Shown here piece by piece: positions 57,802 to 64,000 of a DNA stretch of 64,000 nucleotides. The stretch lies in assembly GCA_040219935.1 (NCBI GenBank), contig JAVJUA010000070.1:39351-103350 (forward strand), in the 5' to 3' direction. Under the pieces are notes generated by a model, which saw only the letters and a program-made list of their open reading frames with translations, made no database searches and had not been told where the DNA came from. The stretch's first letter is position 1; each line of letters opens with the position of its first letter. The position numbers and the translations under genes are program-made. Source of the DNA: UBA7803 sp040219935 (GTDB taxonomy: Bacteria > Pseudomonadota > Gammaproteobacteria > Pseudomonadales > Azotimanducaceae).

Positions 57802-58767
57802 TTAGCCCACGGTCATGACCACCTTGCCCACGGTGTCGTTGCCGGCCACCAGAGCGTGGGCCTGCTCCGCCTGCTCGATGGGCAGCACGTGATCGATCAC
57901 GGGCTCGATGGCGCCGGATGCCAGCAGCGGCCAGACCCGCGCCTTGAGCTGATCCATCACCGCCGCCTTCTCGCTGATGGGCCGCGCCCTGAGCGTCGAG
58001 CCGATCAGGCGCGCGCGCTTCATCATCAGCAGGCCGAGGTTGATCTCGGCGCTGGCCCCGCCCATCAGCCCGATCAGCACCAGCCGGCCGCCCAGCTTCA
58101 GGCAGCCCAGGTTCTGCGCCAGATAGGCGGCACCCACCGGGTCGAGAATCACGTCGACGCCGCCGTCCGACCAGGCCTTCACCGCATCGGCAAAGCCGCC
58201 GGCATGACGATCGGCGCCGCCGTCGGCGCCCAGCGCCACGCAGCGTTCGATCTTGGCGGCGCTGCCGGCTGTGACGAAGCACGGGTTGTGGAACGCCTTG
58301 CAGAGCTGGATCGCGGCGGTGCCGACGCCGCTGGCGCCGGCGTGCAGCAGCACGCGCTCGCCCGGCTGCAGCGCCGCCTCCATGTACAGATTGAGGTAGG
58401 CGGTGGCGAACACCTCGGGAATCGCCGCGGCCCGCACGGCGTCGAAGCCGTCCGGTACCTTCAGCACCTGCCCGGCCGGAACCACCACCTGCTCGGCGTA
58501 GCCGCCGCCGGCCAGCAGCGCGCAGACGGCATCGCCCGGCTTCACCCGGGTCACGCCATCACCCACCTCCAGCACCTCGCCGGCGCATTCGAGCCCCATG
58601 ATGTCGCTGGCGCCGGGCGGCGGTGGATAGTTGCCGGAGCGTTGCACCAGATCGGCACGATTGATGGCGGTGGCCCGCACCGCGATGCGCACCGATCCCG
58701 GACTGAGCGCCGGGTCTGCGGCATCCGTCCAGACCAGCTTGTCACCGTCGATTCGTATCGCTTTCAT
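57802..58767 (-). CDS. NAD(P)H-quinone oxidoreductase, PIG3 type (zinc-independent MDR)
   Basis: Medium-chain dehydrogenase/reductase of the quinone-oxidoreductase branch, 321 aa. It begins MKAIRIDGDKLVWTDAADP, with YPPPPGASDIMGLECAGEV, the NADPH-binding LLHAGASGVGTAAIQLCKAF, and VDVILDPVGAAYLAQNL. Zinc-ligand Cys of alcohol dehydrogenases are absent. It starts 4 nt after the hisF stop, so it is co-transcribed with hisHF. Confidence 0.9.
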   Translation of the reverse strand: MKAIRIDGDKLVWTDAADPALSPGSVRIAVRATAINRADLVQRSGNYPPPPGASDIMGLECAGEVLEVGDGVTRVKPGDAVCALLAGGGYAEQVVVPAGQVLKVPDGFDAVRAAAIPEVFATAYLNLYMEAALQPGERVLLHAGASGVGTAAIQLCKAFHNPCFVTAGSAAKIERCVALGADGGADRHAGGFADAVKAWSDGGVDVILDPVGAAYLAQNLGCLKLGGRLVLIGLMGGASAEINLGLLMMKRARLIGSTLRARPISEKAAVMDQLKARVWPLLASGAIEPVIDHVLPIEQAEQAHALVAGNDTVGKVVMTVG

Positions 58768-58771
58768 AAGG

Positions 58772-59551
58772 TCACCAGGACATTCGCATCTTGACGCCGC
58801 GGTCGTGCAGGTAGCGCTTCAGCTCGCTGACGCGGTAATCGCCGTAGTGGACCATGGACGCCACCAGAGCAGCGTCCGCCTTGCCTTCCGTGAGCACGTC
58901 GTAGAGGTGCTCGGGCCTGCCCGCGCCGCCGCTGGCGATCACCGGGATGCGCACCGCCTCCGAGAGCATGGCGGTGAGGGCGATGGCGTAGCCCTCCCGG
59001 GTGCCGTCGGCGTCGATGGCGTTCACCACCAGCTCGCCGGCGCCGAGGCGCTCGCCCTCCAGCGCCCAGGCCAGGGCATCGCGCCCGGTGGGGGTGCGGC
59101 CGCCGTTGATGACGATCTCGTAGCCGGATGGGCAGCCGTCGCTGGCGGCCACCGCGCGGATGTCCATGGACAGCACCACGTTCTGGTTGCCGATGGCTTC
59201 CGCGCACTCGGCGATCAGCGCCGGGCGCTGCACGGCTGCGGAGTTGACGTTGATCTTCTCGGCGCCGGCGAGGCGCAGATCCGTGGCATCCGCCACCGAG
59301 CGCACGCCGCCGCCCACAGACAAGGGAATGAACACCTGCTCGGCCACCGCCTCCACCACGTCGAGCATGATGCGGCGCTTGTCGCTGGACGCCGTGATGT
59401 CGTAGAACACCAGCTCGTCGAGGCCGTCTTCGTAGTACTCGCGGGCCTTCTCCACCGGGTCGCCGATGTCCTTGGTGTCGACGAACTTCACGCTCTTGGC
59501 GAGCTTACCGTCGCGCACGTCTAGACAGGCGATGAGGCGCTTGCTCAGCAT
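58772..59551 (-). CDS. hisF: Imidazole glycerol phosphate synthase subunit HisF
   Basis: Cyclase subunit making IGP and AICAR from PRFAR with ammonia from HisH, 259 aa. Catalytic Asp11 (ACLDVRDG) and Asp130 (LSMDIRAV) are both present, with LVFYDITASSD, SVGGGVRSVADA and VIASGGAGRPEHLYD. The ATG at 59551 overlaps the hisH stop by 7 nt. No hisA, hisB, hisG or hisIE is near, so this is an isolated hisHF pair. Confidence 0.93.
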   Translation of the reverse strand: MLSKRLIACLDVRDGKLAKSVKFVDTKDIGDPVEKAREYYEDGLDELVFYDITASSDKRRIMLDVVEAVAEQVFIPLSVGGGVRSVADATDLRLAGAEKINVNSAAVQRPALIAECAEAIGNQNVVLSMDIRAVAASDGCPSGYEIVINGGRTPTGRDALAWALEGERLGAGELVVNAIDADGTREGYAIALTAMLSEAVRIPVIASGGAGRPEHLYDVLTEGKADAALVASMVHYGDYRVSELKRYLHDRGVKMRMSW

Positions 59552-60177
59552 GTGCCGTTCCAGGCCGCGAAGCGGCGCAGCACCGCCAGCCCTACCCGCC
59601 CGCTCTTTTCGGGATGGCACTGCATGCCGAAGAAGTTGTCGCGGCCGAGCGCGCAGGCGAACTCCACCTCGTAGTCGGTGACGGCGAATACGTCGTCGCG
59701 ATCGGCCGGATCCGGGTAGTAGCCGTGCACGAAGTAGAACTCGTCGCCCGGGGCCAGATCGGCCAGCAGCGGATGCGGCTTCACCAGCCGCACCTCGTTC
59801 CAGCCCATGTGGGGCACCTTGAGGTCGCGGCGATCGAAGGCGAACCGCCGCACCGTGCCCGGCAGCAGCCCGAGGGTGTCGGTGTCGTTCTCTTCGGAGT
59901 GGCCGAGCGAGATCTGCAGGCCCAGACAGATGCCGAGCACGGGCGTACCGGCGCGGATCGCCTCGGTGAGCGCTTCATCCATACCCCGGGCCCGCAGGCT
60001 GCGCATGGCGCTGCCGGCGGCGCCAACGCCGGGAAAGATGATGCGCCCGGCACCGCGCACGCGCTCCGGGTCCGCCGAGATCTCGGCCGCAAGGCCCACC
60101 TCGTGGCACGCGCGCTGCACGCTGCGAAGGTTTCCGGCGTCGTAGTCGATGATGACGGCCAAGGGTTTCGATGACAT
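59545..60177 (-). CDS. hisH: Imidazole glycerol phosphate synthase subunit HisH
   Basis: Glutaminase subunit of IGP synthase, 210 aa. The class I triad is Cys84 (LGICLGLQISLGHSEE), His188 and Glu190 (GMQCHPEKSGRVG). It begins PLAVIIDYDAGNLRSVQRAC, with IIFPGVGAAGSAM. Divergent from hemH with 44 nt between start codons. Overlap with hisF indicates balanced production of the two subunits. Confidence 0.94.
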   Translation of the reverse strand: MSSKPLAVIIDYDAGNLRSVQRACHEVGLAAEISADPERVRGAGRIIFPGVGAAGSAMRSLRARGMDEALTEAIRAGTPVLGICLGLQISLGHSEENDTDTLGLLPGTVRRFAFDRRDLKVPHMGWNEVRLVKPHPLLADLAPGDEFYFVHGYYPDPADRDDVFAVTDYEVEFACALGRDNFFGMQCHPEKSGRVGLAVLRRFAAWNGTC

Positions 60178-60199
60178 CGCGAAGGAGCGCGGATACTAT
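60171..60199 (+). promoter_or_regulatory. Probable hemH promoter
   Basis: A -35-like ATGACA (60171-60176; five of six to consensus) overlaps the hisH start codon, and a -10-like TACTAT (60194-60199) follows after 17 nt, 22 nt from the hemH ATG. Confidence 0.45.
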
Positions 60200-60221
60200 C
60201 CCCATCTTCCAAGGAGTATCA

Positions 60222-61277
60222 ATGTCTCGAGGCATTCTGCTGGTCAACCTGGGCACGCCGGCCTCCACCGCGACCCGGGACGTGCGCCGCTACCTGAACG
60301 ACTTCCTGATGGACCGCTACGTTCTCGACGTGCCGTGGCCGCTGCGGCGCCTGATCGTATCCGGCTTCATCCTGCCGTTCCGGCCGAAGCGCAGCGCCGA
60401 GGCCTACGCGGCGATCTGGGACCAGGCCGGTCCCGGCACCGGCTCGCCGCTGCTGCACTACAGCCGCCGGCTGGCAGCGGCCACCCGGGACAGCCTGAAC
60501 ATGCCATGCGAGCTGGCCATGCGCTACGGCGAGCCGCGCCTCGAGGACGCCCTGGCGCGCCTCGAGCAGCAGGGCGTGCGCGAGCTGCTGCTGGTGCCGC
60601 TGTACCCGCAGTTCGCCGACTCGACCTGCACCACCACCGTGAGGCGGGTGCAGGCCCTGGTGCAGGGCCGCATGAAGCTGCAGGTGCTGACGCCGTTCTA
60701 CGCCCGCCCCGACTACATCGCTGCCCTGGCGGCCTCCGTACGCCGGCACCTGCCGCCGCGCTGGGATCACCTGCTGCTCAGCTACCATGGCCTGCCGGAA
60801 CGCCACATCACCCGGGCCGACCCCACCGGCAAGCACTGCCTGCAGTCGCCCGACTGCTGCGAGCGGCCCTCGCCCGCCCATGCCACCTGCTACCGACACC
60901 AGTGCTTTCGAACGTCGCAGCGTCTTGCGGAGGCTCTCGACGTGCCGGCCGACCGGTACACGGTGAGCTTTCAGTCGCGCCTCGGCCGGCTGCCATGGCT
61001 CACCCCCTACACCGACCAGACCCTCGCGGCGCTGCCCGGCCACGGTGTGCGCGACCTGGTAGTGGCCTGCCCCGCCTTCGTCGCCGACAACCTGGAGACC
61101 CTGGAGGAGATCGGCATGCAGGGCCGCGACACGTTCCTCGGCGCCGGCGGCGCCAGCTTCACCCTGGTGCCCTGCCTGAACGACCAGCCCGACTGGGTGG
61201 CGGCGCTGGCATCGTGGTGCCGCGAGGCGATGCAGTCGACGGACGCCGCTGCGGCCGCGGCTAGGACGCCAGCCTGA
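60222..61277 (+). CDS. hemH: Ferrochelatase
   Basis: Inserts Fe2+ into protoporphyrin IX, the last step of protohaem synthesis; 351 aa. Catalytic His189 lies in LLLSYHGLPERH. Other signatures are SRGILLVNLGTPAS and FVADNLETLEEIG. Between about residues 206 and 228 there are five Cys (HCLQSPDCC, then ATCYRHQC) where short forms have only a few residues. This may be a structural or Fe-S element. The ATG at 60222 has AAGGAG 5 nt upstream. The 3' end overlaps the GST-like gene by 17 nt, convergent. Confidence 0.95.
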   Translation: MSRGILLVNLGTPASTATRDVRRYLNDFLMDRYVLDVPWPLRRLIVSGFILPFRPKRSAEAYAAIWDQAGPGTGSPLLHYSRRLAAATRDSLNMPCELAMRYGEPRLEDALARLEQQGVRELLLVPLYPQFADSTCTTTVRRVQALVQGRMKLQVLTPFYARPDYIAALAASVRRHLPPRWDHLLLSYHGLPERHITRADPTGKHCLQSPDCCERPSPAHATCYRHQCFRTSQRLAEALDVPADRYTVSFQSRLGRLPWLTPYTDQTLAALPGHGVRDLVVACPAFVADNLETLEEIGMQGRDTFLGAGGASFTLVPCLNDQPDWVAALASWCREAMQSTDAAAAAARTPA

Positions 61278-62181
61278 CCTCGAAACCGGGCGCCGGAAAG
61301 TGGGTCATCAGCGGCCCGGTTTCCGGGGTGTCCCGCATCAGCACGATCTCGTCCGCCGACCAGGCCGCAAGGCGCCCGCGCACGGGAACGCGCCCGTAGT
61401 CCACAGGCGCCACCTCCACGTCGTCGCCGAGGGCAAACCCATCCGGCACGCGGTTGTCGAGGTCGGGCAGCACCGGCTCGCTTGCCCGAGCCGCCTGCAG
61501 CGCCGCCTCACCCTGCGACTCGGTGACCTCACCATGGCCGAAGGCGGCCATGCGCTGCATCCACGCCGTGACCCGGGGGTACGCGGCGAGTATGGGAGCG
61601 TTGACCGGGTTGTTGCCGACGAACCACAGGCAGTGGTAGACGGAGAAGTCGGCGATGGTCGGGGCGGACCCGAACAGGAAGCCGTCGCCGACGCTGGCGT
61701 CGAGCTCCACCAGCGCGTGCTGCAGAAAGCCGGCCGCCACCTCCGGTGAGTATCGGGTGATGGCCGCGCCCTGGGCCAGCTCGGCGCGGTCCTTCTGGAA
61801 CGCGGCGGCCTCTGCAGGGGGAATGCGGCCCATCATGGCCGCGACCGCGGCCGGCGAGAAGTTCAGCGCCACGGTCACCTGGAACAGGTGGGTGTCTGCC
61901 CAGTCGGCCACGCGGTGGGCGGGAAACCCGGCTGCGTACAGGCTCTTGTCACCCGCATGCCGCGCCAGGGCCTGGGCGATGACCTTGGTGTCGCAGTAGA
62001 CGTTGGCGCCGATCTGCAGCACCGGCGTCTTCCGGTAGCCGCCCGACAAGGGCATCAGCAGCGGCCGCGGCATGATGCTGGGAATCACCACCGAGTGCCA
62101 GGGAAGCCGCAGGTAGCCGAGTTGCAGGCGCACCTTCTCCGAGAACAGCGACGCCGGGTAGTGATGCAGGAAGATGGTCAT
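61261..62181 (-). CDS. Glutathione S-transferase-like protein with extra C-terminal domain
   Basis: Protein of 306 aa. The N-terminal thioredoxin-like GST domain covers about residues 1-80 (TIFLHHYPASLFSEKVRLQL, GGYRKTPVLQIGANVYCDTKV). A helical GST C-domain follows at about 90-215 (GSAPTIADFSVYHCLWFV). About 80 further residues form a beta-rich end (ALGDDVEVAPVDYGRVPVRG, ending FEVRLAS) not found in standard GSTs of about 200-230 aa. Substrate unknown. It lies 11 nt downstream of the LysR gene on the same strand and may be co-transcribed with it. Confidence 0.85.
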   Translation of the reverse strand: MTIFLHHYPASLFSEKVRLQLGYLRLPWHSVVIPSIMPRPLLMPLSGGYRKTPVLQIGANVYCDTKVIAQALARHAGDKSLYAAGFPAHRVADWADTHLFQVTVALNFSPAAVAAMMGRIPPAEAAAFQKDRAELAQGAAITRYSPEVAAGFLQHALVELDASVGDGFLFGSAPTIADFSVYHCLWFVGNNPVNAPILAAYPRVTAWMQRMAAFGHGEVTESQGEAALQAARASEPVLPDLDNRVPDGFALGDDVEVAPVDYGRVPVRGRLAAWSADEIVLMRDTPETGPLMTHFPAPGFEVRLAS

Positions 62182-62192
62182 GGACGCTCCGG

Positions 62193-63047
62193 TCAGACGG
62201 TTTCAGCCCATTCTGACACGGCCTCGTAGAAGTTCTGAACCAGAGGCTGCGAGAACATCGACTTGCGGGCAACGAAGCGCACCGGCCGGTGCAGCCCCGA
62301 CGACCTCAAGCTGACCCAGTCCTCGTCCGCGACCCCGAGGGTGCGGGCCACGCCCTCCGGCACCAGGCCGTGGCCGAAGCCGGCCAGCGCCATCTGCGCG
62401 ACCGAGAAGAATGATTCCAGGGACACGCGACGATGCAGATTGAGCCGGCGCATGTCGTCCTCGATGGAGCGCCAGGCACCCGATCGCGACTCGATGGTGA
62501 TGACGTCCAGCGGGTCGCCGATGCGGTAATCGATGGGGGTCAGCCCGGCCGGCAGGATAACCATGGCCTCCCGGCGGATGACCTCGCTCAGCAGGTCGGT
62601 GTCGGCATCGGGCGATCCCGTGCAGATGCCCAGCATGTACTCACCGGAGCGGATCCGGTCGAGCACCACCGGCGAGCGCTGGGCGTGAAACGTGAACTCC
62701 ACCTCGGGCATGCGCTGCTGCACCCGGGCGAACAGGCGCGGCCCCCAACTCGCCAGGATGGCCTCCGAGACCCCCATGATGATCTTGCCCTTGCGCAGCG
62801 CCCGGTCCTCCAGGAACACGCTGCGCAATTCGGAGATGAGCGGCGTCACCTGCTCCACCAGCCGGGTGCCGTGATGGGTGAGCACCACCCGCCGGCCGTG
62901 CCGCTCGATCAGCGACCGGTCGTAGTAACGCTCCAGCGCCGCGATGCGCTTGCTCACCGCCGACTGGGAGATCTTCAGCACCGTGGCGGTCTCCATCATG
63001 GTGCCAGTCTTGGACAGGGTGACCAGAGTTTCCAGGTTCTCGAGCAT
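62193..63047 (-). CDS. LysR-family transcriptional regulator
   Basis: Regulator of 284 aa. An N-terminal winged helix-turn-helix (residues 1-60: TVLKISQSAVSKRIAALERYY) and a periplasmic-binding-protein-like effector domain (about 90-280). The linker helix is shorter than usual. Divergent from a TSUP transporter with a palindromic T-N11-A operator candidate between them. The transporter is therefore the likely target, and the effector may be its substrate. Confidence 0.92.
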   Translation of the reverse strand: MLENLETLVTLSKTGTMMETATVLKISQSAVSKRIAALERYYDRSLIERHGRRVVLTHHGTRLVEQVTPLISELRSVFLEDRALRKGKIIMGVSEAILASWGPRLFARVQQRMPEVEFTFHAQRSPVVLDRIRSGEYMLGICTGSPDADTDLLSEVIRREAMVILPAGLTPIDYRIGDPLDVITIESRSGAWRSIEDDMRRLNLHRRVSLESFFSVAQMALAGFGHGLVPEGVARTLGVADEDWVSLRSSGLHRPVRFVARKSMFSQPLVQNFYEAVSEWAETV

Positions 63048-63063
63048 GGGGGATCACGGGCCC

Positions 63064-63088
63064 GATCGTTTCCGAATGAGTAACGATC
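63064..63088. promoter_or_regulatory. LysR-type operator candidate
   Basis: A perfect 7-nt inverted repeat GATCGTT (63064-63070) / AACGATC (63082-63088) with an 11-nt spacer, containing the T-N11-A core of LysR sites. It lies between the divergent LysR and TSUP genes, 16 nt from the LysR ATG and 24 nt from the first TSUP ATG. Confidence 0.6.
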
Positions 63089-63112
63089 ATATTCCAGCTA
63101 TTCGCTTTTTTC

Positions 63113-63874
63113 ATGATTGGCGCGCGGGCAAGCTGCGCCCCCATGTTGCCCCTTGCCATCCTCGTCAGCGTCTTCGTCACCGCCCTGCTGTCGGGCATTC
63201 TGGGTATGGCCGGCGGCATGATCCTGATGGCCATCCTGGTGCTGGTCATGCCGGTGTCCACGGCCATGATCCTGCATGGCGCCGTGCAGGCCACGTCCAA
63301 CGGCTCGCGCGCCTGGTTCCTGCGCCAGCATGTGCAGTGGCACATCCTGCTGCCCTACTGTGCCGGCGCCGCCATCGCCGTGGGCGCCTTTGCCGCGCTG
63401 GCGCTTGTGCCCAACGCCGGCCTGGTGCTGCTGCTGGTGGGCGCCATGCCCTTCCTGGCGCGCCTGACGCCCCGCCTGGCCGGGCTCGACATGAACCACA
63501 GGCCCACCGCCGTCGGCTGCGGCGTGCTGGTCACCGCGGCGCAGCTCCTGGCCGGCGCTTCGGGCCCGCTGCTGGACATGTTCTACCTGAACTCGACCCT
63601 GAACCGGCACCAGGTGGTGGCCAGCAAGGCCATCACCCAGACCCTGGGACACCTGCTGAAGATCGGCTACTACGGCGCCGTCATCGGCAGCGCCGACGGG
63701 CTGCCGCTGTGGCTGTACGCGGCCGCCATGGCGACCGCGGTCGCCGGCACCCGGGTCGGCACTCGGCTGCTCGACCGCCTCGCCGACGAGACGTTCCGGC
63801 GGGTCAGCGGCTGGGTAATCCTCGGCATTGCCGGGGTGTGCATGGTGCAGGGAGTTCGCCTGCTGCTTGGTTGA
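63113..63874 (+). CDS. TSUP (TauE/SafE) family transporter
   Basis: Membrane protein of 253 aa with about eight helices. The N-terminal segment SGILGMAGGMILMAILVLVM and the repeat-like LLAGASGPLLDMFYLNST fit the TauE/SafE family, which exports sulfite, sulfoacetate and other organosulfur or carboxylate anions. The start is uncertain: ATG at 63113, or ATG at 63143, which begins directly at the first helix (MLPLAILVSVF). Neither has a good ribosome-binding site. Substrate unknown; control by the divergent LysR protein is likely. Confidence 0.87.
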   Translation: MIGARASCAPMLPLAILVSVFVTALLSGILGMAGGMILMAILVLVMPVSTAMILHGAVQATSNGSRAWFLRQHVQWHILLPYCAGAAIAVGAFAALALVPNAGLVLLLVGAMPFLARLTPRLAGLDMNHRPTAVGCGVLVTAAQLLAGASGPLLDMFYLNSTLNRHQVVASKAITQTLGHLLKIGYYGAVIGSADGLPLWLYAAAMATAVAGTRVGTRLLDRLADETFRRVSGWVILGIAGVCMVQGVRLLLG

Positions 63875-64000
63875 TGCGGGATTGTGTTTGAGTGCTCCGG
63901 GGAATCGGTATGACAACCGCCGGCGGGGCGGAGAGAGACCTGCAGGACACGGGCTCGGCCGCTCCTCGGTGCCCTCACTCACCGACTTGCCCGCGTTGCG
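63875..64000. other. Window end with no gene seen
   Basis: The last 126 nt hold no start codon with a supported frame, no tRNA and no clear terminator. They could be the 3' end of a gene continuing outside the window, but nothing supports this. Confidence 0.5.

Noticed and set aside
1..64000. CRISPR arrays, insertion sequences, rRNA genes or riboswitches of known class
   Set aside because: No regularly spaced repeats, transposase motifs, rRNA segments or recognisable riboswitch cores were seen on either strand.

Overview
The window reads as a chromosomal segment from a high-GC gammaproteobacterium. Nearly every base is coding, GC is high throughout, and the housekeeping genes follow the order known from Pseudomonas-like genomes: dsbC-xerD / rplS-trmD-rimM-rpsP / ffh-ypjD-CNNM gene / purT / purL-tadA-guaA-guaB / xseA / der-bamB-yfgM-hisS / rodZ-pilW-rlmN-ndk / iscS-iscR / trmJ / suhB / secF-secD-yajC-tgt-queA / tRNA-Leu / pepA-holC-valS. 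I cannot name the genus. No phage, insertion sequence, CRISPR array or rRNA was seen. The only RNA gene is one tRNA-Leu(CAA).

Layout. 1-5.3 kb (minus strand): ffh, then the rpsP-rimM-trmD-rplS ribosome and tRNA-modification operon, then xerD and dsbC. 5.4-7.6 kb (plus): a CcsA-like membrane protein and a CNNM/CBS transporter. 7.5-11.3 kb (minus): leuA behind a promoter and a leucine-rich leader peptide, then purT and a gamma-carbonic-anhydrase-like gene. 11.4-16.3 kb (plus): a DUF3135 gene, then an apparent accessory operon (TetR regulator, two tiny unknown proteins, a D-aminoacylase-type amidohydrolase, a FAD oxidoreductase). 16.3-17.8 kb (minus): rhomboid protease with two small conserved genes. 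18.2-25.6 kb (minus): guaB-guaA-tadA-purL with a strong promoter in front of guaB. 25.7-27.1 kb: xseA. 27.1-36.7 kb (minus): iscR-iscS, then ndk-rlmN-pilW-rodZ-hisS-yfgM-bamB-der. 36.8-44.4 kb: trmJ, suhB, and queA-tgt-yajC-secD-secF, preceded by a GST gene. 44.5-51.7 kb: tRNA-Leu, then a less conserved block (yaeQ, a secreted protein, an NhaC-type antiporter, an EAL-HDOD protein, acyl-CoA dehydrogenase, a thiolase-like protein, an RDD protein). 51.8-57 kb: pepA-holC-hypothetical-valS. 57-64 kb: a hisH-hisF-quinone oxidoreductase-methyltransferase operon divergent from hemH, a GST-like protein, and a LysR/TSUP divergent pair.

The most informative signals are regulatory or are absences. They are: a leuA leader peptide with six leucines in 18 residues; a near-consensus type 1 IscR site over the iscR promoter, whose -10 lies so close to the ATG that the mRNA may be leaderless; an isc locus reduced to iscR-iscS with iscUA-hscBA-fdx gone and ndk directly downstream; a canonical CTGT-N8-ACAG LexA-type box in front of a glutathione S-transferase gene; palindromes at the TetR and LysR genes; and the uncharacterised TetR operon, whose first small protein looks like a free-standing cytoplasmic LysM-like domain.
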